From assembly GCA_965116625.1 (NCBI GenBank), contig OZ220717.1, positions 2,170,001-2,234,000 on the forward strand: a stretch of DNA of 64,000 nucleotides, in the 5' to 3' direction. This document shows positions 8,398 through 17,674 of the stretch, one piece after another (position 1 is the first letter of the stretch; each line of letters starts with the position of its first letter). Both the position numbers and the translations under genes were made by a program. This DNA is from VXNE01 sp965116625. Its GTDB lineage: Bacteria > Pseudomonadota > Gammaproteobacteria > Pseudomonadales > Azotimanducaceae. The notes under the pieces were generated by a model. It was not told where the DNA came from. It saw only the letters and a list, made by a program, of their open reading frames with translations, and did no database searches.

Positions 8398-8771
8398 TGG
8401 GCGACGAGGAGATCGCGTTCCTGCCGGACCGCCTGAACCGGGCGCCGGCGGTGTTCCTCGGGCTCTCGGACGGCGAGCTGCGCATGGCCGGACTGGTCAA
8501 CCTGGCCGTCTGGATCCCGGCCTGCGCGGCGCTCGCCGCGCTGTTCGGCCAGGCGGTGCTCGGCATCGGCGCGGGCGCCCTGGCCGCCGGCGGCGGCATC
8601 TGGGCCACCGCCCGGGTGCTGCGGCGCCTCAAGCGCGGCCGGCCCGAGGGCTACCACGCCGACGCGGTGGCCGCGTGGTTCGAGGACAGGAACCTCAAGC
8701 CGAAGACCATGCTGCGCGAGAGCGCGGTGTGGGACATCCGCGCCCGGCGGGCGCGGGGACGGCGGCGATGA
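8397..8771 (+). CDS. Conjugative transfer protein, TIGR03750 family (TraL/VirB3-like)
   Basis: A 124-residue protein with the cytoplasmic start FLPDRLNRAPAVFLGLSDGE, two hydrophobic segments (about 33-70) and a basic C-terminal tail KRGRPEGYHADAVAAW. Position after the pilin-like gene and the layout fit the small VirB3/TraL-equivalent. Its ATG overlaps the preceding stop (TGATG). Confidence 0.8.
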   Translation: MGDEEIAFLPDRLNRAPAVFLGLSDGELRMAGLVNLAVWIPACAALAALFGQAVLGIGAGALAAGGGIWATARVLRRLKRGRPEGYHADAVAAWFEDRNLKPKTMLRESAVWDIRARRARGRRR

Positions 8772-9397
8772 GCCGCTACCGCAACGCGCTCGCCGGGCAG
8801 CGCGAGGCGATCCGGGCGCTTTGGGGCGCCGTCGGGGTGGCGCTCGCGTGCGCGCTGATCCTCGGCGTCGGCTGGATGACCGCGCCGAGCAGCCTGCGCA
8901 TCCACATCCCGCCGGACCTGACGGCCGGGGCCACGGTGCGCCCGGACGCGCCGGCGCCGCCGCACATATACACGTTCGCGCTCTACATCTGGCAGCAGCT
9001 CTACCGCTGGCCGAGCGACGGCGCCCGCGAGTACCGGGCGAAGCTCGACGCGCTGGTCCACTTCCTGACCCCGGCCTGCCGGCAGGACCGCCTCGACGAT
9101 TTCGGCGAGCGCAACGCCCGGCGCGAGCTCGCGGGGCGGCAGCGGGCGGTGTGGGAGATTCCGGGCCGGGGCTACGCGGTGGCGCGCGTCTACGACGAGG
9201 GCGGCGGCAGCTGGGTGGTCTCGCTCGACCTGATGATCGAGGAGACCGTGCTCGGCGAGCGCGTCAAGAGCCGCGCGGTCGCCTACCCGGTGCGCGTGGT
9301 GCGCTACGACGTGGACCGCGAACTGAATCCCTGGGGACTGGCGCTCGACTGCCTGGCGAGCGTGCCCCGTGCCATCGAACTGGAGGAAACGCCATGA
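8768..9397 (+). CDS. Transfer protein, TIGR03746 family (TraE/VirB5-position)
   Basis: A 209-residue bitopic protein: a short cytoplasmic part, one span (VGVALACALILGVGWM, about residues 22-38), then a periplasmic domain with IYTFALYIWQQLYRWPSDGAREY and RYDVDRELNPWGLALDCL typical of TIGR03746. It overlaps both neighbours by four bases (ATGA). Probably a core channel scaffold protein. Confidence 0.82.
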   Translation: MSRYRNALAGQREAIRALWGAVGVALACALILGVGWMTAPSSLRIHIPPDLTAGATVRPDAPAPPHIYTFALYIWQQLYRWPSDGAREYRAKLDALVHFLTPACRQDRLDDFGERNARRELAGRQRAVWEIPGRGYAVARVYDEGGGSWVVSLDLMIEETVLGERVKSRAVAYPVRVVRYDVDRELNPWGLALDCLASVPRAIELEETP

Positions 9398-10197
9398 ACA
9401 GGACCAGGGCGCTTGCCTGGTGGCTGTGCGTCGTGTCCACGGGCGCCGCCGCCGAGACGGTTGAGTGGGGGCGGACCCCGATCCCCGTGGCGCTCGCGGT
9501 GGGCGTCGAGCGGGAGATCCGCTTCGAGGGGCCCGCCACGGTCGGCGTCCCGGCGGACCTGGTGGAGACGGGCGCCTTGCGCGCCGAGTTCGCCAACGAC
9601 ACCGCCTACTGGCTGGCGACGGAGCCGTTCGGGCCGCGTCGCGTCAAGGTCCGGCTGGAGCGGACGGGCGAGTTCGTGCTGTTCGACGTGCGCGCCCTCC
9701 CCGGCGCCGGCGGCACGGCGGAGCCGCTCGAGGTCGCGGTCGCGCGCCCCGAGCAGGGCGTGCCCGACGGCGGCGGCGGGTCCGAGGATCCTCGGAGCGC
9801 GCTGGTGGGGCTCGTGCGCCACGCGGCGCGCCTCGACCTCGCACCGCCCCGGCTGGCCAGGGGCGCGGACGTCGTGGCGGTCGAGACCGCGCGCGCCGAC
9901 GCCACGACACTGTACCGGCATCCCGACGCCGGGCGGCTGCGGCTCGCGGTGCGCGGACAGGTGTCGCGCGGCGGGCTGTTCGCGACGACGCTCGAGGCGG
10001 AGAACCATTCGGCGCGGCCGCTTGATCTGGATGTCCGGCGCCTGCGGCCCGGGAGCGGGCCGCGCGTCGGCACGGAGACGGGATTCGTGGCGGTGGCCTG
10101 GACCCGCGCGGCACTGGCGCCGGCTGGCGAACCCGGCTTCAGCGCGCGTCTGTACGTGGTCACGCGCATTCCGTTCGATCTGGCGGTGGCGGAATGA
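9394..10197 (+). CDS. ICE protein, TIGR03749 family (TraK-like)
   Basis: A 267-residue secreted protein: signal peptide about residues 1-21 (LAWWLCVVSTGAAAET), then beta-rich sequence with PIPVALAVGVEREIRF and a conserved C-terminal YVVTRIPFDLAVAE. In this operon order it takes the place of TraK/VirB9, the periplasmic core component. ATG 9394 overlaps the previous stop. Confidence 0.8.
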   Translation: MNRTRALAWWLCVVSTGAAAETVEWGRTPIPVALAVGVEREIRFEGPATVGVPADLVETGALRAEFANDTAYWLATEPFGPRRVKVRLERTGEFVLFDVRALPGAGGTAEPLEVAVARPEQGVPDGGGGSEDPRSALVGLVRHAARLDLAPPRLARGADVVAVETARADATTLYRHPDAGRLRLAVRGQVSRGGLFATTLEAENHSARPLDLDVRRLRPGSGPRVGTETGFVAVAWTRAALAPAGEPGFSARLYVVTRIPFDLAVAE

Positions 10198-11555
10198 GCG
10201 CGAACCTGCTCGTGAAGGCGGCGATCGGCGCGGTCGTGCTCGCGGTGGTCGCGGTGGCGGTGACGCGGTGCTCGCGCGACGAGGCGGCGTCCGTCGGCGT
10301 GGCGCCGACCGTGGGCGGCGAGCCGCTGGCCCCGGAAACGGCCGCGGCGCTCGGCATCGAGGGCGACACCCCCGACGACATCGTGCGCACGCTGATCGCC
10401 AACGTGCGCGAGACCAACGACCGGCTGGCGACGCTGGAGGGCGCGAACGAGGAGCTGCGGGACGAGAACGCGGGCCTGAGGAACATGCGCGACAGCGTCG
10501 TCGCCGAGGTGGCGGGCGAACTGTCCGACGAGGCGGCGCGGCTGCGCGAGGAGAACCGGGACGTGGTCGACGACGCCCGCGCCGAGATCGCGGGGCTCAG
10601 GGACGAGATCGAGAGGCTGCTCCGAAGTGCGCCGGCAGCAGCGCGCGGCGGGTCGGACGGCGATGCGCGGACCGCGGGTACCGTGTGGATCCGGCCCCTG
10701 GAGCACGAGGCGGCGGGCGCGGGGCTCCTGCCCTGGGGCGAGGGACCGGCGGGCGCGGTGCCGATCAAGAAGGACGGCGAGCGCGAGGCGGCGCCGCCGG
10801 CGCGCCCGGTCTACACCATCCCGAAGAACGCGACGCTCGTCGGGGCGCGCGCGTTCACGGCGCTGATCGGCCGGGTGCCGGTCGGCGAGGAGGCGCGCGT
10901 CACGGACCCCTACTTCTTCAAGCTCCTGATCGGCCGCGACAACCTGGCGGCGAACGGCCACGAGATCCCGGAGCTCGCCTACGCGGTGGCGAGCGGCGAG
11001 GCGGTCGGCGACTGGACGCTCGGCTGCGTGTCGGGCGACGTGAATTCCGTGACGTTCGTGTTCGCCGACGGCCGGATCGCCACGGTGCCGGAAGCGAGGG
11101 ACGTCTCGGAGGGCGGGGCCGGCACCCGCGCGGTGCGGCTCGGAGGCCTGTCCGACGACCACGGCAACCCGTGCGTCGCGGGCGAGCGGATCACGAACGC
11201 CGGGGCCTATCTCGGCCAGAGCGCCGCGGCGTTGACGCTGGGCGCGGCCGCCGAGGGGTTGGCGGCGGCGCAGACGACCGCCTACGCCGGAGGCGTCGCC
11301 GGAACGGCGGCCACCGTGGTCGACGGCGACCTCGGCCGCTACGCGGCGGGTCGCGGGCTGTCGGGCGCGGCGCAGGAGGTGGCGCGCTGGCTGCGCGCGC
11401 GCCAGGCGCAGGAGTACGACGCGGTGTACGTGGCGCCGGGGGCGCGCGTCGCGGTGCACGTCGACGAGGAACTCAAGATCGACTACGACCCGGCGGGCCG
11501 GCTGCTCCGCCACGAGGACGCCATGACGGCGGGGAGGCACCGTGCGCTGGACTAG
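10194..11555 (+). CDS. ICE protein, TIGR03752 family (TraB/VirB10-like)
   Basis: A 453-residue protein with one N-terminal membrane span (residues about 5-22), a coiled coil (about 60-145, rich in RETNDRLATLEGANEELRDENAGL), then the beta domain with YTIPKNATLVGARAFTALIGRVP, typical of TraB/VirB10 equivalents. The coiled coil would cross the periplasm. It overlaps its neighbours: ATG at the previous stop, and the lipoprotein start lies 14 bases inside its end. Confidence 0.85.
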   Translation: MSANLLVKAAIGAVVLAVVAVAVTRCSRDEAASVGVAPTVGGEPLAPETAAALGIEGDTPDDIVRTLIANVRETNDRLATLEGANEELRDENAGLRNMRDSVVAEVAGELSDEAARLREENRDVVDDARAEIAGLRDEIERLLRSAPAAARGGSDGDARTAGTVWIRPLEHEAAGAGLLPWGEGPAGAVPIKKDGEREAAPPARPVYTIPKNATLVGARAFTALIGRVPVGEEARVTDPYFFKLLIGRDNLAANGHEIPELAYAVASGEAVGDWTLGCVSGDVNSVTFVFADGRIATVPEARDVSEGGAGTRAVRLGGLSDDHGNPCVAGERITNAGAYLGQSAAALTLGAAAEGLAAAQTTAYAGGVAGTAATVVDGDLGRYAAGRGLSGAAQEVARWLRARQAQEYDAVYVAPGARVAVHVDEELKIDYDPAGRLLRHEDAMTAGRHRALD

Positions 11556-12075
11556 ATTGACGACCGTGTTTCTGGCGGCGGCCCTGGCCGGCTGCGCGTC
11601 GAACGCGCCCTCCTCCGTGCTGGCGGAGGGTGCGCGCATGATCGACATCTTCCGGGGCGCGGCGCCCCGGGCGGAATCGGCGGCCGAAGCGGTGCCCGCC
11701 CGGGACGGGCCGTCGGCGCGCGGAACGGACGCGCGCTGCCGGTGGTGGCTGTTCACGTGGCCGTGCGAAGCGCCGGAAACCGGCGCGGAAGCGTCCGACG
11801 CGGACGCCTCCGCGGCCGCGGAGACCTACACCCGAAGCGTCGCGAACGAGCTGGAACTGCTGTTCCCGCGGCTGCCGAACCCCGACATCTACATCCACGT
11901 GCTGCCGCATCTGGCGACGGACGAACGGGTGCCGGTGCCCGGCTACACGACGGCGGTGCCGCTCTACGAGGGCGTCGAGTACGCGCTGCCGGGCGAGTTG
12001 GAACCGGCCGCGCGGCTGCTGGAGCCCGGATCGGACGCGGAGCCCGCCGGGCCGGACACCGGGGAAGCGCGGTGA
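11542..12075 (+). CDS. Conjugative transfer lipoprotein, TIGR03751 family
   Basis: A 177-residue lipoprotein: GTG start, signal peptide and lipobox LAGC with Cys at residue 18. The downstream RNELELLFPRLPNPDIYIHVLPHL-like segment (ANELELLFPRLPNPDIYI) is the family signature. It likely serves as the outer-membrane-associated VirB7/TraV-type piece of the core complex. Its end overlaps the ATPase start by four bases. Confidence 0.85.
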   Translation: MRWTRLTTVFLAAALAGCASNAPSSVLAEGARMIDIFRGAAPRAESAAEAVPARDGPSARGTDARCRWWLFTWPCEAPETGAEASDADASAAAETYTRSVANELELLFPRLPNPDIYIHVLPHLATDERVPVPGYTTAVPLYEGVEYALPGELEPAARLLEPGSDAEPAGPDTGEAR

Positions 12076-14882
12076 ATCTCAAGGATCTCCTCGTGAAGCC
12101 GGCTGCGCGGGAGGCCGATGCGGGGGCGGAACCCGCGGGGCCTGCCGGCGGGGAAGCGAACGGCGCGGCGAAGCGTCCGGCGCCCCGCAAAGGCGTGCCG
12201 CCCGCGACGGTCGCGTCGATGTACCGACCTGCGCGTTCGTTCGTGGACCACGTGCCGTGGGCCGAGGCGCTTCCCGACGGCACGATCCTGCTGGAGGACG
12301 GCAGGAGCGTCGGCGCGGTCTGGGAGATCGAGCCGCGCGGCACGGAGGGCCGCGGCGGGCGCTGGCTGACGGACCTGCGCAACGGCCTGCACGACGTGCT
12401 GCAGGACAGCTTCGAGGAGTTCGACGCGTCGCCCTGGGTGCTGCAGACCTACACGTGGCGCGAGCCGGACCTGTCGGCCGCGGCGGCGGCGTTCCGGGAC
12501 TACGTGGCCGACCGGGCGCGCGACACGGCGTTCTCCGCAGCGTACGCGGACATCCTCGCCGCCCACTACCGGGGCGTCGCCAAGCCCGGGGGCCTGTTCG
12601 CGGACCGGCTCTCGCAGACCCGCTGGGCCGGCGCGCGGCAGCGCACGCTGGTTGTGCTGTACCGCTGGCTGCGCGACGCGAAGGCGGCCGACGGCGCGGA
12701 CGCCTCGGCCGGGCAGGCGCTGCTCGAGGCGGGCGGCAAGCTGACCGGGGCGCTGGAGGGCCTGGGCGTGAAGCAGCGGCGGCTGGCGGCGGCCGAGTTC
12801 CACGCCTGGCTGACGCGCTGGTTCAACGCGTGGACGGACCTGACCCCGGACGATCCCGCCGCGTTCGCGCGCGACCTGCTCGGCGACGCGGACCTGCCGT
12901 ACGGCGACGGGTTCGCGGAGACGCTCTTCTACTCGCACCCTCGCTCGGACGCGGCGAGCGGCGCCTGGATCTTCGACCGCACGGCGATGCGCGTGCTGAC
13001 CGTCGAGGGGCTGCGCCGGCCGCCCGCAATCGGGCACGTCACCGGCGAGACGCGGCACGGCGACGCGGTGAACGCCGTGCTCGACCAGCTCCCCGAGGGG
13101 ACGGTCTACGTCACGACGCTGGTGCCGGTGCCGCAGGACACCGTGGACGCGCACGTCGACCGGATCGCCGGCTCCGCCACCGGCGAGTCCGCCGACGCGA
13201 TCCGGGCGCGGGCCGACTGCCGGGCGGCGAAGGAGATCATGGGCGAGCGCCACAAGCTCTACCGGCTCGGCGTCGCCTTCTTCATGCGCGCCCCGTCGAC
13301 GGAGGAGCTGGACCGGCTCACCGCGCGGGCGCGCACCGTGCTGCTGCGGCACGGCTTCCGGGCGGTGGCGCCGAAGGACGACGTGCGCGCGCTCGACAAC
13401 TTCCTGCTGCACCTGCCGATGGCCTATGAGCCGGACACCGACCGCGCGGCGGGCTGGCGGCAGACGCGGCTCGCGTGGGTGCAGCACGCGGCGAACGTGT
13501 GGCCGCTGTTCGGCCGCTCGACGGGCACTGGGCATCCGGGACTGTCGTTCTTCAACCGCGGCGGCGAGCCGCTGAGCTTCGACCCGCTGAACAAGCTCGA
13601 CCGGCTGAAGAACGCGCACGGCCTGCTGGTCGGGCCGACCGGGGCGGGCAAGAGCGCGACGCTCGGCGGCATGCTGGCGCAGCTGATGGCGGCGCACCGG
13701 CCGCGGCTCTTCGTCATCGAGGCCGGCAACTCGTTCGGGCTGCTGGCCGACTGGTTCGAGTCGCTCGGGCTGTCCGTGAACCGTGTGGCCCTGAAGCCGG
13801 GCAGCGGCGTCTCGCTGCCGACCTTCGCCGACGCCGCCCTGCTGCCGGAGGCGGCGGAGATTGTCCTCGACACCGAGACGCCCGAGGACGCGGAGCTGCC
13901 GGAGCTCGGCGACGTCGCCGACGACGACGAGGACGAGCCGCGCGACATCCTGGGCGAGCTCGAGACGGTCGCGACGCTGATGGTGACAGGCGGCGAGGCG
14001 AAGGAGGTGGAGCGGCTCAGGCGCGCCGACCGCCGGGTGATCCGCGACGCGGTGATCGAGGCGGCCAAGAACGCCCGCGCCGAGGGCGCGGCGCCGCGCA
14101 CGGAGCACGTGCGCCGGGCGTTCCACCTGCTCGCCGAGACCCGCGAGGGCATCTCGGCGGAGGCGCGCCAGCGCCTGCGCGACATGGGCGACGCCATCGG
14201 CCTGTTCTGCGACGGCTTCGCCGGCGAGGTGTTCAACCGCGACGGCGACATCTGGCCGGAGACCGACGTCACGCTCGTCGATCTCGCGCACTTCGCGCGC
14301 GAGGGCTACGAGGCGCACCTGGCGATCGCGCTGATCAGCCTGCTGAACGTGGTCAACAACATCGCCGAGCGCGACCAGCGCACCGGCCGGGAGATCGTGG
14401 TGGCCATCGACGAGGCGCACATCGTCACTACGCACCCGCTGGTCAGCCCCTACCTGGTCAAGATCGTGAAGATGTGGCGCAAGCTCGGCGCCTGGCTGTG
14501 GCTCGCCACCCAGAACCTCGAGGACTTCCCCGGGGCTGCCCGCAAGCTCCTCAACATGATCGAGTGGTGGATCTGCCTCGTGATGCCCAAGGAGGAGGTG
14601 GAGGAGATGCGCCGCTTCCGCGACCTCTCCGACGCGCAGCGCGAGCTGCTGCTCTCCGCCACCAAGGCGCACCTGCAGTACACCGAAGGGGTGGTGCTCG
14701 CGGGCTCGGTGGAGACGCTGTTCCGCTGCGTGCCGCCGTCGCTGGTGCTGGCGCTGGTGCAGACCGAGCGCCACGAGAAGGCGCGCCGCGCGGAGCTCAT
14801 GGCGGAGCACGGCTGCACCGAGGTCGAGGCGGCGGCGCGGATCGCCGCCGAGATCGACGCGGCGCGGGGTATCGCCGGGTGA
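12072..14882 (+). CDS. traC: Conjugative ATPase TraC/VirB4-like, TIGR03744 family
   Basis: A 936-residue cytoplasmic ATPase that powers channel assembly and transfer. The N-terminal half is the VirB4-type domain; Walker A GPTGAGKSA is near residue 521 and Walker B VVAIDEAH near residue 775, followed by KMWRKLGAWLWLATQNLEDFP. An acidic stretch (ELGDVADDDEDEP, about residue 610-625) is typical of this class. GTG 12072 overlaps the lipoprotein stop. Confidence 0.92.
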   Translation: MNLKDLLVKPAAREADAGAEPAGPAGGEANGAAKRPAPRKGVPPATVASMYRPARSFVDHVPWAEALPDGTILLEDGRSVGAVWEIEPRGTEGRGGRWLTDLRNGLHDVLQDSFEEFDASPWVLQTYTWREPDLSAAAAAFRDYVADRARDTAFSAAYADILAAHYRGVAKPGGLFADRLSQTRWAGARQRTLVVLYRWLRDAKAADGADASAGQALLEAGGKLTGALEGLGVKQRRLAAAEFHAWLTRWFNAWTDLTPDDPAAFARDLLGDADLPYGDGFAETLFYSHPRSDAASGAWIFDRTAMRVLTVEGLRRPPAIGHVTGETRHGDAVNAVLDQLPEGTVYVTTLVPVPQDTVDAHVDRIAGSATGESADAIRARADCRAAKEIMGERHKLYRLGVAFFMRAPSTEELDRLTARARTVLLRHGFRAVAPKDDVRALDNFLLHLPMAYEPDTDRAAGWRQTRLAWVQHAANVWPLFGRSTGTGHPGLSFFNRGGEPLSFDPLNKLDRLKNAHGLLVGPTGAGKSATLGGMLAQLMAAHRPRLFVIEAGNSFGLLADWFESLGLSVNRVALKPGSGVSLPTFADAALLPEAAEIVLDTETPEDAELPELGDVADDDEDEPRDILGELETVATLMVTGGEAKEVERLRRADRRVIRDAVIEAAKNARAEGAAPRTEHVRRAFHLLAETREGISAEARQRLRDMGDAIGLFCDGFAGEVFNRDGDIWPETDVTLVDLAHFAREGYEAHLAIALISLLNVVNNIAERDQRTGREIVVAIDEAHIVTTHPLVSPYLVKIVKMWRKLGAWLWLATQNLEDFPGAARKLLNMIEWWICLVMPKEEVEEMRRFRDLSDAQRELLLSATKAHLQYTEGVVLAGSVETLFRCVPPSLVLALVQTERHEKARRAELMAEHGCTEVEAAARIAAEIDAARGIAG

Positions 14883-15928
14883 CGCGCGGCGTTTGGACAT
14901 CGGTTCGTTCGCAGCGGGCCGGGGAAGACGCGTTCCTCCCCTCTCCCCGACGCCGGAACGCCCCCGGCCCGCTCTCTTACGCCGGCAGCGTGGGGACAAC
15001 GCTGGCGGCGGCGTGGCTGACGCTCGTCGGTCTCGCCAACGCCGGCGAGACGGTGACTTCGGCGGACATCCTCGCCGCGTCGGCGGACGTCGACTGCCTC
15101 GACTACCGGCCGGTCGGCGCCTGCCTGTGGCTGCGCTGCTCCGGAATCCCGCCGTCGTGCTCGACGACGACGAGCGTGAAGTACCGCCACTACGTGCCCG
15201 ACGCGGTGGTGACCGCGTACCCGGCGCGGGGTCTGAGCCCCTGGACGGAGATGCGCGCGCTCGACGGGACCGCGGACGGCGGCACCTACGCCCGGGGCGC
15301 GGGCACGCGCGCGGCGACGGGGCTGCGCTTCAAGCTGGCCCAGGCGATCGGCTCGCCGGGCATCGCCTGGATCCGGAACCTGAACCTCGGCACGACGGTG
15401 TGCGATCCGGCCGCGACGCCGCTCGTCCCGTACTACGCGAGCGGCGCGGACCCGATGTGGCGGTCGCCGGACCTGCAGGCGCCGCTGACCCTGCGCCACG
15501 CGCTGCGCGCGGTGCGCGAGCCGGGCGCGCTCGGTTCGCTCTGGGGCGCGCTCTATCCGCGCTCGGGGTTCGTGCAGCAGGGGCACGACTACAAGGCCGG
15601 GGCCGTGGCGGCGCAACGCGTGGCGGACATCGTCACGCGCCGCAGCCAGCCGCACGTCTACCGGCCGCTGCTCGGCAGTTCGGGCGGCGGCCAATGGCCG
15701 CCCGGGGCCGTGGTCGAGGGCGACGCCGGCACGCACCGATGGCAGATGCTCGCGCCGCGCACGGGGTCGTGCTCGGTGTTCGCCGGGTCGGCGTCGCCGC
15801 TCGTGGGGACGGTGGACCCGCTCGGGCCGAACGTGTCCGCGAGCGGCGCCTACGCCTGGAACCTCTGGCGCCCGTACCGGTGCTGCAAGCGCCGCGGGCA
15901 ATGGCTCATAGCGGACTGGGGAGACTGA
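14879..15928 (+). CDS. ICE protein, TIGR03756 family (TraU-like)
   Basis: A 349-residue protein with TraU-like features: many cysteines (VDCLDYRPVGACLWLRCSGIPPSC, CDPAATP, RCCKRRGQW), the SGADPMWRSPDLQ segment, and a conserved C-terminal WNLWRPYRCCKRRG. GTG 14879 overlaps the previous stop. The apparent signal peptide begins only near residue 38 (SYAGSVGTTLAAAWLTLVGLANA), so GTG 14990 may be the real start. The small TIGR03757 gene that often precedes this family is not seen here. Confidence 0.8.
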   Translation: MTRGVWTSVRSQRAGEDAFLPSPRRRNAPGPLSYAGSVGTTLAAAWLTLVGLANAGETVTSADILAASADVDCLDYRPVGACLWLRCSGIPPSCSTTTSVKYRHYVPDAVVTAYPARGLSPWTEMRALDGTADGGTYARGAGTRAATGLRFKLAQAIGSPGIAWIRNLNLGTTVCDPAATPLVPYYASGADPMWRSPDLQAPLTLRHALRAVREPGALGSLWGALYPRSGFVQQGHDYKAGAVAAQRVADIVTRRSQPHVYRPLLGSSGGGQWPPGAVVEGDAGTHRWQMLAPRTGSCSVFAGSASPLVGTVDPLGPNVSASGAYAWNLWRPYRCCKRRGQWLIADWGD

Positions 15929-15930
15929 CC

Positions 15931-17262
15931 ATGACGGCAAGGACAATGGGCCGCCGCCTCCTGGCGGCGGCGACGGCGGCCGCGATCTCGGCGGGCGCTC
16001 CGGCGGCGCATGCCGACGACGAGTTCCTGTACCGCCTCGGCGGCGCGGAGCCCATCAGCCTCGGGCCGTCGGCGCGTGCTTCGACCCTGCGCCTGGGCAT
16101 CGGCGCCGAGTGGAACTCGGACCTCGTGTGCGGCAACTTCGACGTCGCGCATTCCATCCGCCAGCAGCTGAACGGCGTGTCCGGCGCGTTCCAGGACGTG
16201 ATGGGCAACGTGATCCAGACCGCGCAGGGCGTGGTGGCGTCCCTGCCCGCGCTCGCGATCCAGCGCCTGAACCCCGGCCTCTACGACCTCCTGCAGAACG
16301 GCGTGCTGGAGGCCGGGCAGGAGTTCCGGGTGGCGAAGTTGCGCTGCGACGAGATCGCCGACGACATGGGCGACACCCTCGCCCACGAGGGCTGGTCCGG
16401 GATCGCGCGCGGCGATTACTGGCGCCGCCAGGCGAACGTCGGCGGGCGCGACGTGGTCGAGGTGGTCGGCGAGGCGGACGGCGCGGCCGCTGCCGACGGC
16501 GGCGTGCCCTGGATCGGAGGGACAGCCGCCGGGGGCGCGGGACAGGAGCCCATCGAGGCGGTCGGGGACGTGTCGAAGGCCGGCTACAACCTGCTGCTCG
16601 GGCGTGCGGTCGACGACGCGTCCGCGGTGGGGCCGACGGCCTGCGGCGACTCGGACATCTGCAAGGTCTGGGACGACCCGGACGCGATGGCGGCGTGGAT
16701 GCGCCGCGTGGTGGGCGAGATCGAGGTGCGCACCTGCGACGGCTGCCGCAAGGTGGCGGCGCAGGCCGGGCTTGGCCTGCCGTCCGTGTACCGCCGCGAG
16801 AAGAGTGCGCTGGCGAACGTGCTGCGGCCGCTGGCGCAGACCGAGGCGGTGCCGAGCCAGCCGGTGCTGGACGGGCTCACCGGGGGCGGCGGCTTCCGCG
16901 TCACGCGGCGCGTGATCGAGGCGATCCGCGAGGAGCCGCGGCCGGCGGCGGTGGCCGACCGGCTGGCCGGGGAGCTGGCCGTCGGGCGGGTCATGGAGCA
17001 GGCGGCGATGGCGCGCCGGGCGCTGCTCGCCGGCATGCGCGAGCCGAACGTCGCCAACAACGAGGCGGCGCTCAAGCAGTCCGAGCGCGCGCTCGCCGAG
17101 CTCGACCGCGAGATCCGCCAGATGGAGGTGGAGCTGCGCGTCAAGGCGCTCGTCGCCGGCAACAGCTCGGTGGCGGTGCTGCAGCGCGCCGGCATACGAA
17201 AGCGCATTCCCGTGTGGGAGGCGTCGCCCGGCGGGGGTCTGCGCGAGGGGGCCCCGGAATGA
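15931..17262 (+). CDS. ICE protein, TIGR03755 family (TraH-like)
   Basis: A 443-residue periplasmic protein with a clear signal peptide (RRLLAAATAAAISAGAPAAHAD). The N-terminal RLGGAEPISLGPS, GAEWNSDLVCGNFD and QLNGVSGAFQDVMGNVIQTAQG segments match TIGR03755. A helical C-terminal part (NEAALKQSERALAELDREIRQM) is probably a coiled coil. It belongs with the TraU-like protein in pilus assembly/retraction. Confidence 0.85.
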   Translation: MTARTMGRRLLAAATAAAISAGAPAAHADDEFLYRLGGAEPISLGPSARASTLRLGIGAEWNSDLVCGNFDVAHSIRQQLNGVSGAFQDVMGNVIQTAQGVVASLPALAIQRLNPGLYDLLQNGVLEAGQEFRVAKLRCDEIADDMGDTLAHEGWSGIARGDYWRRQANVGGRDVVEVVGEADGAAAADGGVPWIGGTAAGGAGQEPIEAVGDVSKAGYNLLLGRAVDDASAVGPTACGDSDICKVWDDPDAMAAWMRRVVGEIEVRTCDGCRKVAAQAGLGLPSVYRREKSALANVLRPLAQTEAVPSQPVLDGLTGGGGFRVTRRVIEAIREEPRPAAVADRLAGELAVGRVMEQAAMARRALLAGMREPNVANNEAALKQSERALAELDREIRQMEVELRVKALVAGNSSVAVLQRAGIRKRIPVWEASPGGGLREGAPE

Positions 17263-17579
17263 GCGCGCGGAGATGGCTCGTGCCCGTCGCGGCCGCGGCC
17301 ATGGCGGTCGTCGCGGCGGTTGCCGTGCCGCCCGGGTGGATCGTCGGCGCGGATGCGGCGCTCGAGCCGTGGCGGCCCTGGCTGGGCGCGCTGCGCGTCG
17401 CCGGGATCGTTTCGGCGTGGATCTGGTGGGACGGGCTGGTGGGCGCCGTGCCGGGCTTGGCGGAGGACGCGGCGGCGCACCTGCGGAACCGCCGGCACTT
17501 CTGGTGCGGGGCGCTCGTGGCCGTCGAGCTGGTGCTGGTCCGCAACGTGTTCGGCGCGCTGTGGCGGCTCCTCCCATGA
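17259..17579 (+). CDS. Small conjugation-locus membrane protein
   Basis: A 106-residue protein with three hydrophobic segments (about 5-25, 42-60, 85-103). It starts with an ATGA overlap and sits between the TIGR03755 and TraG genes, where related ICEs also carry a short unnamed membrane protein. No motif gives a function. Confidence 0.65.
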   Translation: MSARRWLVPVAAAAMAVVAAVAVPPGWIVGADAALEPWRPWLGALRVAGIVSAWIWWDGLVGAVPGLAEDAAAHLRNRRHFWCGALVAVELVLVRNVFGALWRLLP

Positions 17580-17674
17580 GCGCGTTTCCCCGGCGGCGGG
17601 CCGCGCGCGCGGGCACCTCCCGTTCGCGCGGTTCCGCGGTCCGCCGCTATTCCGATCCGAAGGAGGCAGCGTAG

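Noticed and set aside
17576..17674. A 32-codon reading frame between the small membrane gene and traG
   Set aside because: Very basic, no ribosome site of its own, and traG has a separate strong one; probably untranslated.
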